Assembly (NCBI GenBank): GCA_964387645.1
Contig: CAYLYM010000144.1
Coordinates: 1 to 8,854 of the forward strand
Length of the DNA: 8,854 bases
Direction: 5' to 3'
Origin: CAYLYM01 sp964387645
GTDB taxonomy: Bacteria > Calditrichota > Calditrichia > RBG-13-44-9
The notes beneath the pieces were generated by a model. The model did no database searches. It saw only the letters and a program-made list of their open reading frames with translations, and was not told the DNA's origin. A program made the position numbers and the translations under genes. Position 1 is the stretch's first letter; each line of letters opens with the position of its first letter. This document shows positions 1 through 7,022 of the stretch, piece by piece.

Positions 1-267
1 CAAATATTTTTAAACAAATTGTTTTATTCAACAACTCAAAAAACCCCATTGATTTTTTCATTTCGGAATATCATATTTACCTATAGGTAGATTAATTACG
101 ATGGTTACTTTGTGCAGTCATGAGTATGCAAGGTTACTTGCTGCATTTTTTCATTTTGATCTGAATTTTATGTATTTTATAATTTGGTAGATTGAAATGT
201 TAATGGAATTGATATTTTTATAAAATTTTTATTTTTTCGGAACAAACACATTTTTGGAGGAGATGTC
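1..267. other. AT-rich upstream region, no gene seen
   Basis: No convincing open frame or RNA gene is visible on either strand. The stretch is strongly AT-rich and presumably carries the promoter of the lipoprotein gene that starts at 268. No -35/-10 pair stands out enough to call among the many TTGA/TATA-like words at 190-240. A clear GGAGGAG Shine-Dalgarno lies at 257-263, just before the ATG. Confidence 0.5.
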
Positions 268-810
268 ATGAAAAGATCATTTGTTGTTCTTCTGACTGTT
301 CTCATTATTCTGTTAGGTTGTTCAGGTTCGCAGACTGCGGTTAAATCAAGTTATTCTCAGGACAAAATTGTCTTTGCCGTACTTCCTTTAAGTGTTCAGC
401 CTGCTGGAGTTGAAGGATCGGCCAAAGCCGCCTCACTTATTCAAAAAGCATTGATCGAAAAAATTTCCCAGACCAAAAACCAGGTGATAAAACCTGATGT
501 TGTGGCGGCAAAAATGAAAGAATTAAACATTTCTGCCTCAAACCTCGATCGTGAGCAGGTGGTGAAGGTTGGCGAAGCATTGAAAGCTGATGTGGGTGTT
601 TTCGGTGTTCTGGATTACCGGAAAGGGCCCGAATCAGAAAAAACGGAAGAAAACTTCATGGTGCGGATCGTTGCCGTGGATATCAAGACGGGCAACGAGG
701 TCTGGGAAACCAGAACCGGCCGTATTTTTAACTGGAATCTGGATCCGGAAAAAAGCGCCAAAGAAATTGCCGCCTCATTTGTCAGTGAGATTATTTATTC
801 TGCCCGGTGA
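268..810 (+). CDS. LpoB/CsgG/TolB-N-like outer-membrane lipoprotein
   Basis: This is a 180-residue lipoprotein. The signal peptide has a basic start (MKR), a hydrophobic stretch at residues 5-16 and the lipobox LLGC with Cys18. Ser at +2 would favour the outer membrane in the Lol rule of proteobacteria. After a short linker, residues 34-178 look like the alpha/beta fold shared by LpoB, CsgG and the TolB N-domain. Visible hallmarks are an opening strand (VFAVLPLSV), a long helix around 50-70, a central 'VGEALKADVGVFGVLDY' type segment (about 101-117), and a later strand pair 'VRIVAVDIKTGNEVWE'. The ATG at 268 is supported by GGAGGAG at 257-263. It is monocistronic, being closed by the terminator at 905-938. 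It has no visible functional link to the island downstream. The domain call is by pattern only, and the exact family is uncertain. Confidence 0.75.
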   Translation: MKRSFVVLLTVLIILLGCSGSQTAVKSSYSQDKIVFAVLPLSVQPAGVEGSAKAASLIQKALIEKISQTKNQVIKPDVVAAKMKELNISASNLDREQVVKVGEALKADVGVFGVLDYRKGPESEKTEENFMVRIVAVDIKTGNEVWETRTGRIFNWNLDPEKSAKEIAASFVSEIIYSAR

Positions 811-904
811 ACGTCTTTTCTCATTCTACTCTTTCTTTTTGCCATCTGGAATCCTGATATATTGTTCTATCACATGAATATTAGAAAATATTGAAAAAGA
901 TAGT

Positions 905-938
905 AGGAAGAGGGCAGGGTGTTTCCCTCTTCCTTTTT
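905..938 (+). terminator. Rho-independent terminator after the lipoprotein gene
   Basis: A perfect 10-bp stem (AGGAAGAGGG at 905-914 pairing with CCCTCTTCCT at 925-934) encloses a 10-base loop and runs into a T-tract (934-938). It lies 95 bases after the lipoprotein stop and only 25 bases before the fucosidase ATG. The next gene therefore needs either a promoter overlapping this region or read-through. Confidence 0.85.
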
Positions 939-963
939 ATTATTTTAGGGTAAAAAATATTGT

Positions 964-2121
964 ATGAGTATGAAAAGGAGAGAATTTTTAAAAACGACAG
1001 GCATGGCAGCAGGTAGTCTGGTCATGATGGATTTCGGTTCAGCAAGCGAAACGAGCGTACCATCCTATTTGAAAGATTACGCTGATCTTTACAAATTGAA
1101 TCCGAAGAAAGCGGCGCTGGAATGGTTCAAAAATGCCAGATTTGGTCTATTCATGCATTACGGTGTTTATTCGCTTTTAGGGCGCGGCGAATGGGTGATG
1201 TTAAGGGAAAAAATACCGGTAAAGGAATACGAGAGATTGAAAGACCAGTTTACGGCCAGAAACTTTGATCCGGATTTTATCACCGATCTGGCTCTGGAAG
1301 CGGAAATGAAATATGTAAACTTGACGTCCAAGCATCATGATAGTTTTTGTTTATTTCGCACCAGAGAAACAACTTTCAACAGCGTGGAATCAGCTGCCCG
1401 GCGAGATCTGGTAGGAGAACTGGCTGAAGCCTGCCAGAAGAAAGGTCTGGGGCTTTTTCTCTATTATTCCTATGCAGCAGACTGGCGGCATCCTTATTTT
1501 TACGCTCGGGAAGCTGGTTGGAAAAATGCCCGTCCCGCTTACGATAAACCGGAACCTTTTTACAAATGGAAGAAAGATGAAGATTTTAAGCATTACATTG
1601 AATATGCTCATAACCATTTCAAAGAACTGTTGACCCAATACGGGCCAATTGCCGGTATCTGGTTAGACCCCATCATGGGTTATTACTCCCGCCCCGATTT
1701 ATTCCCCATTGAGGAAACCTACGCTTTGATTCGCTTGCAGCAACCGCAGGTACTAATTTCCTTTAAACAGGGTGCCAACGGCGATGAAGATTTTGCTGCG
1801 CCGGAGCGCAGCGGGCGTTCGCTGGCCAACCGGTTAAAAGATCCTGAAAAACGTGAAATTGCCCGTAAAGCCTGGGAAAAGAACAAGAACAAACACAACG
1901 AGATTTGCGACACCCTGCAGCCGCGCGTGTGGGGCTATAAGAAGGATGATGTCGGTAAACATCGCACCGCCGATGAAGTCATGAAAATGTTGGAAGATGC
2001 GTGGGCGGCGAATTGTAATCTGCTACTGAATACTGGTCCCTTGCCGGATGGTTCAATCGATCCAACTGATGTGCAAACACTGCGAGAAGTTGGGCGACGC
2101 TTGAGGATACGACAGGGGTAA
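964..2121 (+). CDS. Tat-exported GH29 alpha-L-fucosidase
   Basis: This 385-residue glycoside hydrolase family 29 enzyme should release terminal alpha-L-fucose with retention of configuration, probably outside the cytoplasm. Residues 4-10 are a twin-arginine signal (KRREFLK), followed by a hydrophobic Ala/Gly/Met segment to about 27. Family landmarks in order are: GLFMHYGVYSL at 61-71 (usual GLFIHWGxYS); KHHDSFCL at 123-130 (usual KHHDGF); GIWLDP at 231-236, where Asp235 fits the catalytic nucleophile; EICDTLQPRVWGY at 313-325 (usual ETC...SWGY); and NCNLLLNTGPLPDGSI at 350-365. It ends soon after this, so it is a catalytic domain without a C-terminal beta-sandwich. The acid/base residue is not clear; Glu281 in AAPERSG is a candidate. 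The start may be 964 or the ATG at 970, and neither has a strong Shine-Dalgarno. Codon use is GC-richer than in the island that follows. Confidence 0.9.
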   Translation: MSMKRREFLKTTGMAAGSLVMMDFGSASETSVPSYLKDYADLYKLNPKKAALEWFKNARFGLFMHYGVYSLLGRGEWVMLREKIPVKEYERLKDQFTARNFDPDFITDLALEAEMKYVNLTSKHHDSFCLFRTRETTFNSVESAARRDLVGELAEACQKKGLGLFLYYSYAADWRHPYFYAREAGWKNARPAYDKPEPFYKWKKDEDFKHYIEYAHNHFKELLTQYGPIAGIWLDPIMGYYSRPDLFPIEETYALIRLQQPQVLISFKQGANGDEDFAAPERSGRSLANRLKDPEKREIARKAWEKNKNKHNEICDTLQPRVWGYKKDDVGKHRTADEVMKMLEDAWAANCNLLLNTGPLPDGSIDPTDVQTLREVGRRLRIRQG

Positions 2122-2142
2122 ATTGTTTATCATTACCTGGCA

Positions 2143-3477
2143 TTGATCGAAAAAGCTCAGAGAGGCAAAGTAGAAAATAGAGGTACGACTTATTATATCG
2201 CCAGCGGTCCAAATGTGTTTGCGGAGTATGACGGTTCCGGGAATCTGGAGGCGGAATATATTTATGGTTTGTATGGCTTGTTGATGAAGAAAGATTCAGA
2301 AGTGCAGGAGCATTATTACCTCAAAGACCATCCCGCCGGAGCGGGACAGGTCTCAGGTAATAATCGCCAGATGAGCGGTGAGAATATGCGGCGGGATTTC
2401 TACCCTTATGGTGAGGCCTATATCGCTTCTGGCGATGGGACGAATTACCTTTTTACGGGTAAACCGTTGGATGAAGGAACTGGGTTATATTATTTTGGGG
2501 CCAGGTATTACGATCCAGGTATAGGCAGGTGGTATGTGCCGGATCCGGCGGGGCAGGGATTCTCGCCTTATGCGTATTGTGGGAATAGTCCCATTATTCA
2601 TACGGATCTGGATGGAGAGTTCTTTGTCGAGGCGATGATTATTGGATATGCAATTTACGGAGCTTACAAGGGGTATACACAAAGCGGAGGAAATTGGATG
2701 TATGCTGTTCCAGGTGCTATTCAGGGAGGTATGCAGGGAACAATTGCTGCTGCTTCTCTAAATTTGGGTAATATGGTTTTTAAAGAAACTGGAAGTATAT
2801 TATTGAGTCAATTAACAACATCTTTATCTTATTCTGGTGGAAATTATGCCTTATCAGGTGGGAAAAGTGGTTTTTCTATTTCAGCCGGTCCCTTTTCTTA
2901 TAACTTTAAAAAAAGGGCTTTTAATATTGCCAATCCCTTTGATGATAATTGGAATTCATTAAGAGGAATAAAACAAGGAATGCTCGATTGGATGTCTTGG
3001 GGACCATTTTTATATGACGCACGAGATATTCCAGGTATGAAATATATTAGATTTGCTAATGATTTACCAAATACTTCACTTGCTATTTTATATAATAATT
3101 TAAGAGGTGATAAATTCTCGCACTTTGATTGGGATGATTTAATATTTTATTACAATTCTAAAGGTGATGCGGGATCAACTTCTATGGGACATACAATTTC
3201 AACAGGATCAGGAATTTTGAAATCAATGTCAAGTGGTAGTTTACCAAAATACATGTTACGAACACTTGCTCATGAAAAAATGCATGTGCTACAATCAGGT
3301 TCATTTGGCCCGACTTTTTTTCCATCCTATTATCTCAATGAAGGATTAGGTTATTTTGCTAATTTTATAAAGTATGGGAATTTTAGAAGACCATTTGGAT
3401 TTCATGACTATAATTTATTTGAAATATGGGCTCGTCGTTATGCTGAAGGAATTTCTGGATATCCTTATATTTATTAA
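2143..3477 (+). CDS. Decapitated Rhs protein, core end plus HEKMH zincin-like tail (unit A)
   Basis: This 444-residue Rhs fragment lacks the N-terminal YD-repeat shell. Residues 8-160 are the end of an Rhs core: a YD-type stretch to about 85, the RRDFYPYGE motif at 83-91, then the hallmark GLYYFGARYYDPGIGRW (114-130) and DPAGQ...SPYAYCGNSP...TDLDGEF. The tail from about 161 is variable. It is a Gly/Ala-rich linker (165-210) and then a novel-looking domain with LAHEKMHVLQ at 375-384. HEKMH (377-381) fits the HExxH zinc site of gluzincin-type peptidases. Glu427 in FEIWARRYAEG could be the third ligand. The start shown is a TTG with no Shine-Dalgarno. The frame is open back to the fucosidase stop and is the same frame as that gene. 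It may therefore be a silent donor cassette, or translated by re-initiation. Peptidase function is inferred, not proven. The tail is more AT-rich than the core. Confidence 0.75.
   Translation: MIEKAQRGKVENRGTTYYIASGPNVFAEYDGSGNLEAEYIYGLYGLLMKKDSEVQEHYYLKDHPAGAGQVSGNNRQMSGENMRRDFYPYGEAYIASGDGTNYLFTGKPLDEGTGLYYFGARYYDPGIGRWYVPDPAGQGFSPYAYCGNSPIIHTDLDGEFFVEAMIIGYAIYGAYKGYTQSGGNWMYAVPGAIQGGMQGTIAAASLNLGNMVFKETGSILLSQLTTSLSYSGGNYALSGGKSGFSISAGPFSYNFKKRAFNIANPFDDNWNSLRGIKQGMLDWMSWGPFLYDARDIPGMKYIRFANDLPNTSLAILYNNLRGDKFSHFDWDDLIFYYNSKGDAGSTSMGHTISTGSGILKSMSSGSLPKYMLRTLAHEKMHVLQSGSFGPTFFPSYYLNEGLGYFANFIKYGNFRRPFGFHDYNLFEIWARRYAEGISGYPYIY
2185..2393 (+). repeat. Rhs core direct repeat, copy A
   Basis: These 209 bases match 8646-8854 with one mismatch (G at 2200, A at 8661). 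They match 4398-4606 with six mismatches, all before 2260. From there the three copies are identical to the end, including synonymous positions. They encode the same stretch of Rhs core, ending at NMRR. Recent duplication or gene conversion is the simplest explanation. Confidence 0.97.
2485..2556 (+). repeat. Second near-identical Rhs block at the tip boundary, copy A
   Basis: These 72 bases encode the LYYFGARYYDPGIGRW...DPAGQ hallmark and match 4698-4769 with two mismatches (2538 and 2553). They are separated from the first repeat by about 90 bases that differ heavily between units A and B. This block ends just before the variable tail, where Rhs tips are exchanged. Confidence 0.93.
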
Positions 3478-3503
3478 CTGCATTAGTTTGTGGAGGAAGC
3501 AAA

Positions 3504-3926
3504 ATGAAAGGAATGTTTAATATTATTCTAGCTCTAATTGTTCTATCATGCATTTCGTGTGGAACTTCTAGTCATCGTTATTATCAATATTGGTTTAAAA
3601 ACTTTGATATGGATTTAGCTATAAAACAATTCTTACAAGAAAAACAAATGTATCCTCTGAATTCGGAACCTTACTACTATTTGGGCTTATGTTACTTAAA
3701 AAAAGCTAATCTTACCAAAAAAGATGAATATTATAAGAAAGCAATAATTGAAATTAAACATGCCTACAAATTAGAAAATAAAATAAAAATTGCAATTGCG
3801 TTATTAAACTGTTACAAATCCTATGGTGACAAACTTTTTAATGAAAATAAAATTGAAGAATCTTTGAAAATTTATAGAGAATATATAATATTTTCTGAGG
3901 AATATATTTTTAAAAAAATTAAATAG
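3504..3926 (+). CDS. TPR-like lipoprotein, probable partner of tail A
   Basis: This is a 140-residue protein with a lipoprotein signal. The start is basic (MKG), the hydrophobic core spans 4-14, and the lipobox is VLSC with Cys16 (a second Cys at 19 is an alternative). Residues 30-135 look all-helical with TPR spacing. One repeat-like unit runs around 36-66 (DLAIKQFLQEKQMYPLNSEPYYYLGLCYL). Others are near 74-104 and 104-134, with the typical Tyr, Leu, Ala and Gly pattern. The ATG has GGAGGAA at 3492-3498. The gene starts 26 bases after the tail A stop, so co-transcription is likely. Position suggests an immunity protein for tail A. It is not related to the lipoproteins of units B, C and D, which fits the different tail. 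The immunity role is inferred from architecture only. It is very AT-rich. Confidence 0.7.
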   Translation: MKGMFNIILALIVLSCISCGTSSHRYYQYWFKNFDMDLAIKQFLQEKQMYPLNSEPYYYLGLCYLKKANLTKKDEYYKKAIIEIKHAYKLENKIKIAIALLNCYKSYGDKLFNENKIEESLKIYREYIIFSEEYIFKKIK

Positions 3927-3933
3927 TCTTTTA

Positions 3934-4191
3934 TATAGGGACCTGAACAAAGGTGCTTTAATCATCAACGATGCTTCTGGTAAGAGAGTCGCCAAGAAAC
4001 TCACAGGGGAATTGATATTATATTGGCGAACCGGAATACAATTATTTCAGAAAGGAATACGTGGGTTCAGTGCGCCTCGTTTTGGATGAAAGCGGCTCTG
4101 TTCAGGAAAGTTATGCCGAAGGCACCTCTTCCGGAGTTGGTATTCCCTTTATGGTGAAGTTGTGAACGCAGAAATTTCCGGTCAATCTTAG
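3934..4191 (+). pseudogene. Decayed fragment of a second type of Rhs core
   Basis: Rhs core similarity is scattered over three frame blocks. Frame 1 (3934-about 4015) reads YRDLNKGALIINDASGKRVA..., a YD-repeat signature. Frame 2 (4022-about 4125) reads YIGEPEYNYFRKEYVGSVRL then VLDESGSVQESY, the usual 'DHLGSVRLVLDE.G.VQ..YDYYP' core region. Frame 1 again (4138-4191) reads WYSLYGEVV then a TAG stop. At least two frameshifts separate these blocks, so this is not a working gene. Its sequence differs from the repeated core of units A, B and 8601, so it comes from another Rhs family member. It abuts the ribosome binding site of the unit B fragment. Confidence 0.75.
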
Positions 4192-4205
4192 GAGGAGCTA
4201 AAGTG
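4190..4205 (+). promoter_or_regulatory. Strong ribosome binding site before a GTG start
   Basis: AGGAGGAG at 4190-4197 lies five bases before the GTG at 4203-4205. It decides the start of the unit B Rhs fragment, which otherwise begins inside a YD repeat. The Shine-Dalgarno overlaps the TAG stop of the preceding Rhs remnant. Confidence 0.65.
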
Positions 4206-5606
4206 AATAACCATATGACAAAAGCCGGCGCAGACGTCCACACTTTTGATAACATTGGCCGAGTAAAACAGATAAATGCCAATTCCACAGTTACCGATGT
4301 CTCGTATTATATTTTCAACAACATGACGGCCTACGGTATCTTTAGATATTCATATGACGCCTACAACCAGCGCATAAAAAAGGTTGAGAACAATGTAACG
4401 ACTTATTATATCACCAGCGGGCCGAAGGTGTTTGCGGAGTATGACGGTTCAGGGAATCTGGAGGCTGAATATATTTATGGTTTGTATGGCTTGTTGATGA
4501 AGAAAGATTCAGAAGTGCAGGAGCATTATTACCTCAAAGACCATCCCGCCGGAGCGGGACAGGTCTCAGGTAATAATCGCCAGATGAGCGGTGAGAATAT
4601 GCGGCGCGATTATTATCCTTTTGGAGAGAATTACACGGCAAGTGGTGATGGTTCCGCTTACCAATATTCCGGGAAAGAACTTGACGAAAACACTGGTTTA
4701 TATTATTTTGGGGCCAGGTATTACGATCCAGGTATAGGCAGGTGGTATGTACCGGATCCGGCGGGACAGTATTTTAGCCCATATGTGTATTGTGGTAGCA
4801 GCCCTGTAGTATTGACAGATGATGATGGTAGGTTTGCTCAATCTATTCCGGTCATAATTTCTGCCTATAAAATTTATACGACCGCCAGGACAGCCTATCA
4901 TATCTATAATTCCTGGAAAGAAGGCGGATTCGGAGCGGCTTTTAGCGCTTTTGTAAGGGGTACAATTTCCTATGGTGCAAGTGAGATTGCCGGTGGTTAT
5001 ACATCCGGGATTATTCCGGAAGGAGATACATTTATAGAAGATGCGCTAACACAGTTAGGTAACACAGCAATTGAAACTGGTGCCAGAAAAACAGCAAGTG
5101 CATTTGCATCCGGAGAAGATATTAAAAAGTTTCCCTCTATTTTCCTAAATGGCGCTTATCAAGGTGCAAAATGGTCCGTAGCAGAACAATTGCTCTTTGG
5201 GACGTATAGGGGGTGGGATGATATCTCTGATAAAGAAATAAAAGATGCAGAAAAAGAATTAACAATGGAAGAGGAAACTCTTAAGAAAATATATGGTGGT
5301 TATACTCAGGGTGGGGTGCTTAGTTGGATAATGAGAGGTTTTAAAAATACAGCACAAGAGAGATATGGGTATTTTAATTTACCCTGGTCTTATAAGGGCA
5401 AGATAAATGGAAAGATATGGGTTAGTAGTAGTCTAATTATTGAAGAGTTTGGACATTACATGCAAATGAGACGTTTTACATGGCCAGTTTATGCTTTAAC
5501 ATTTCCCATAACTGATGTAATTTTGAATCGATATGGTAGTGGACCATATGAAAAATCATATTACGAGTATGCGAAAAATTGGAGAAAATATTATGATTCA
5601 TATTAA
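4203..5606 (+). CDS. Decapitated Rhs protein, core end plus EEFGH tail (unit B)
   Basis: This 467-residue Rhs fragment starts at a GTG inside the YD-repeat region. YD-type units are HTFDNIGRVKQI (13-24) and RYSYDAYNQRIKKVENN (48-64). The core end includes RRDYYPFGE (134-142), GLYYFGARYYDPGIGRW (165-181) and DPAGQ at 185-189. The variable tail begins near 210 and has an Ala/Gly-rich helix region (212-330), a charged helix (340-363) and a C-terminal module. That module holds LIIEEFGHYMQMRRFTWP at 411-428 and YYEYAKNWRKYY at 453-464. EEFGH aligns with HEYGH of unit C and HEKMH of unit A. The first zinc-ligand His is replaced by Glu414, so the tail may be inactive as a zincin. The stop overlaps the next gene by 14 bases. 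It carries no signal peptide or N-terminal shell. Toxin identity is inferred. Confidence 0.78.
   Translation: MNNHMTKAGADVHTFDNIGRVKQINANSTVTDVSYYIFNNMTAYGIFRYSYDAYNQRIKKVENNVTTYYITSGPKVFAEYDGSGNLEAEYIYGLYGLLMKKDSEVQEHYYLKDHPAGAGQVSGNNRQMSGENMRRDYYPFGENYTASGDGSAYQYSGKELDENTGLYYFGARYYDPGIGRWYVPDPAGQYFSPYVYCGSSPVVLTDDDGRFAQSIPVIISAYKIYTTARTAYHIYNSWKEGGFGAAFSAFVRGTISYGASEIAGGYTSGIIPEGDTFIEDALTQLGNTAIETGARKTASAFASGEDIKKFPSIFLNGAYQGAKWSVAEQLLFGTYRGWDDISDKEIKDAEKELTMEEETLKKIYGGYTQGGVLSWIMRGFKNTAQERYGYFNLPWSYKGKINGKIWVSSSLIIEEFGHYMQMRRFTWPVYALTFPITDVILNRYGSGPYEKSYYEYAKNWRKYYDSY
4353..4606 (+). repeat. Rhs core direct repeat, copy B
   Basis: These 254 bases match 8601-8854 with seven mismatches and no gaps, and 4398-4606 matches 2185-2393. 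The match to 8601 begins sharply at TATGACGCCTACAACCAGCG in both copies, with unrelated DNA upstream of 8601. The last 150 or so bases are identical in all three copies. Confidence 0.97.
4698..4769 (+). repeat. Second near-identical Rhs block at the tip boundary, copy B
   Basis: This block pairs with 2485-2556, with two mismatches and at the same offset (2213) as the first block. No insertions or deletions therefore occurred in the diverged stretch between the blocks. Confidence 0.93.
5581..5606 (+). promoter_or_regulatory. Translational coupling site between tail B and its lipoprotein
   Basis: GGAG at 5581-5584 lies within the tail codons for NWRKYY and serves the ATG at 5593. The tail's TAA is at 5604-5606, so the genes overlap by 14 bases. 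The same geometry recurs at 7871-7899 in unit D. Confidence 0.8.
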
Positions 5607-6189
5607 ATTGGTTAGTATTGCAGTCCTTTTTTATTTACTATTTCTAAGTTGTGCACATATCCAGTATTTTTATGTACCTTTGAATGAAAAAAAAGGGATT
5701 GAAGATAACGGTGAATATGCACCGAATATTAAATCTATTATTAAAGACGAAAATTATAAATTATTATTATTTGGAGATCAATTTGGTAATAGTAATAGTC
5801 TAACCTTGAAATTGTACGCATTTAATAAATCATTTAGTTTAAATATAAATGAATTGAAGATAGAGGACAGTAAAGGAATTTCCTATAATTATGAATATAT
5901 GCCGCATTTTGGTGAAGAACGTTTTGGCCGGTTTGATTCTTCTCAACATTATGAATGGAACATAGACCGTTTTGATTCCTCAATAACTCGGATACATTTC
6001 AACACCCCAAATTATTTTGATGATGAACTCTTTTTAATTGTTAAAATTCCTGATTTGCATTTTGAAGATAATCAAATAATAAAAGTCCCGGTAATTAAAT
6101 TAAAATTAATGGAACCTACTCCCGAAACTATTAAACAGAGACTTGAACTGTTAGAGACAATGTATGATTCCACGAAAATCGGAAAATAA
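5593..6189 (+). CDS. Beta-rich lipoprotein, candidate immunity protein of tail B
   Basis: This is a 198-residue lipoprotein with a signal peptide (MIHIKLVSIAVLFYLLFLSC), lipobox FLSC and Cys20. The body is rich in beta-strand patterns and aromatic or acidic residues. Landmarks shared with the 7886 gene are YF(Y/I)VPLNE after the Cys, GxQFG (61-65), INELKIED, RFDSS/PFDSS (126-130), YFDDELFLIVKIP and IIKVPVIKLKL near the C-terminus. I do not recognise the family. The start at 5593 is chosen over an upstream in-frame GTG (5533), because 5593 directly precedes the signal peptide, has GGAG upstream and matches the homologous start in unit D. Overlap with the tail gene implies translational coupling. 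A membrane-anchored partner tied to each tail suggests protection in the periplasm. This role is inferred. Confidence 0.78.
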   Translation: MIHIKLVSIAVLFYLLFLSCAHIQYFYVPLNEKKGIEDNGEYAPNIKSIIKDENYKLLLFGDQFGNSNSLTLKLYAFNKSFSLNINELKIEDSKGISYNYEYMPHFGEERFGRFDSSQHYEWNIDRFDSSITRIHFNTPNYFDDELFLIVKIPDLHFEDNQIIKVPVIKLKLMEPTPETIKQRLELLETMYDSTKIGK

Positions 6190-6508
6190 AATTATTATTT
6201 TAATGAGGACTGGGCATTAAGAAATTTTGGCAGGGCACCCGCGGTTGAGTTTGTTAATTATTGTAATATTGGTTGGAATTGGAAAAGCTTTTATAGCAAA
6301 ACTACTGGTCTGCCCATGAATAATATAAATATGAGTTGGACTTGCTTTTGGTCACATGAATACGGCCATTATCTTCAAATGTAAAGATATGGAGGCCGTT
6401 TGATTTATTTTTTTATGCAAATATTTATACCCGGTTTTCATAATAAAATGGAAATGGAAAATAATTGGTAAGATACCATTAAACAAATCATTCCAGAAAG
6501 GTTTAATT
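6190..6508 (+). pseudogene. Remnant of a third zincin-like tail with intact HEYGH (unit C)
   Basis: The remnant begins directly after the unit B lipoprotein stop and in the same frame, with no start codon or Rhs core. It reads NYYFNEDWALRNFGRAP... to SHEYGHYLQM and then TAA (6382-6384). HEYGH (6355-6369) keeps both His and the Glu of the HExxH zinc motif, and SHEYGHYLQM aligns with IEEFGHYMQM of unit B. Beyond the stop the same frame continues as RYGGRLIYFF...PGFHNKMEMENNW to a second TAA (6469-6471). GFHNKMEMENNW resembles GFHDYNLFEIWA of unit A, which may hold the third zinc ligand. Two in-frame stops and no start mean it cannot be made as it stands. Sequencing error could explain one stop but not the missing core. 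Confidence 0.7.
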
Positions 6509-7022
6509 ATGAAAAGATATTTTATATGATTGTCTCATTAATCCTAATATCGATTTCATGCCATACCTATTATGTTGGTTATTTGAAACCTGAAGATTTA
6601 AATAATTTTAATCCAAAAAAGAGAAAATTCTTGATTAAAAATGATAAGTTAAATATTGAGATATATGCTATGCTATGTTATGGAATGGAATATTTGAATT
6701 ATTTTTATGTTTATCGACTAGCAAAATTATTAAAATTTCCACTCCTTCTATTCAATTGATTTCCGAAGATGATAGTATATTAACTTCTTTTGAAAAGTAC
6801 GAGGCTTTTCAAGATAGTTATCAAATAAGTGATAATGATACTATTTGTATAGAATATTCTGGTTTTATTAAAAATTTTTATGAAAAAAGGGATAAATTAT
6901 CTAAAGAATTATATTATATCGAATTTTACGATTTGAAGGATCTTGAGAATAATTCAATAATAAAAATCCCAAAAATTCCAGTACGAATTGAATGGATACA
7001 ACCTAAAAAAGAGGTTAAGTAG
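6509..7022 (+). pseudogene. Frameshifted lipoprotein of the unit B/D family (unit C partner)
   Basis: The likely original start is ATG 6509 with AAAGG at 6497-6501. It reads MKRYF and then loses frame within TATTTTATATG. The frame from 6526 carries the rest of a lipoprotein signal (MIVSLILISISC, then HTYYVGYL). A second shift lies at a CTATG-CTATG tandem duplication (6668-6677). Removing one 5-base copy restores one frame, reading NIEIYAMLWNGIFELFL and on to the stop at 7022. The restored protein matches the family: NGIFEL against NGIELKL in unit D, and DLENNSIIKIPKIPVRIEW against FEDNQIIKVPVIKLKLMEP in unit B. It lies just after the unit C tail remnant, keeping the tail-lipoprotein order. 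It was probably the immunity partner of tail C before decay. Confidence 0.72.

Noticed and set aside
590..877. 95-codon plus-strand frame overlapping the first lipoprotein
   Set aside because: It is a shadow frame of a well-supported gene, with Trp/Lys-rich composition and no Shine-Dalgarno.
1390..2212. Minus-strand frames opposite the fucosidase gene (1390-1638, 1719-1913, 1979-2212)
   Set aside because: They lie antisense to a clear GH29 gene and have no start signals or recognisable motifs.
5533..5592. Upstream GTG extension of the unit B lipoprotein
   Set aside because: It would put 20 polar residues before a good signal peptide. The Shine-Dalgarno and the homologous start in unit D support 5593.
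6382..6471. Recoding of TAA stops in tail C
   Set aside because: Two TAA codons in one short frame, missing start and core, and a neighbouring frameshifted partner fit ordinary decay. TAA is used as a normal stop by several genes here.
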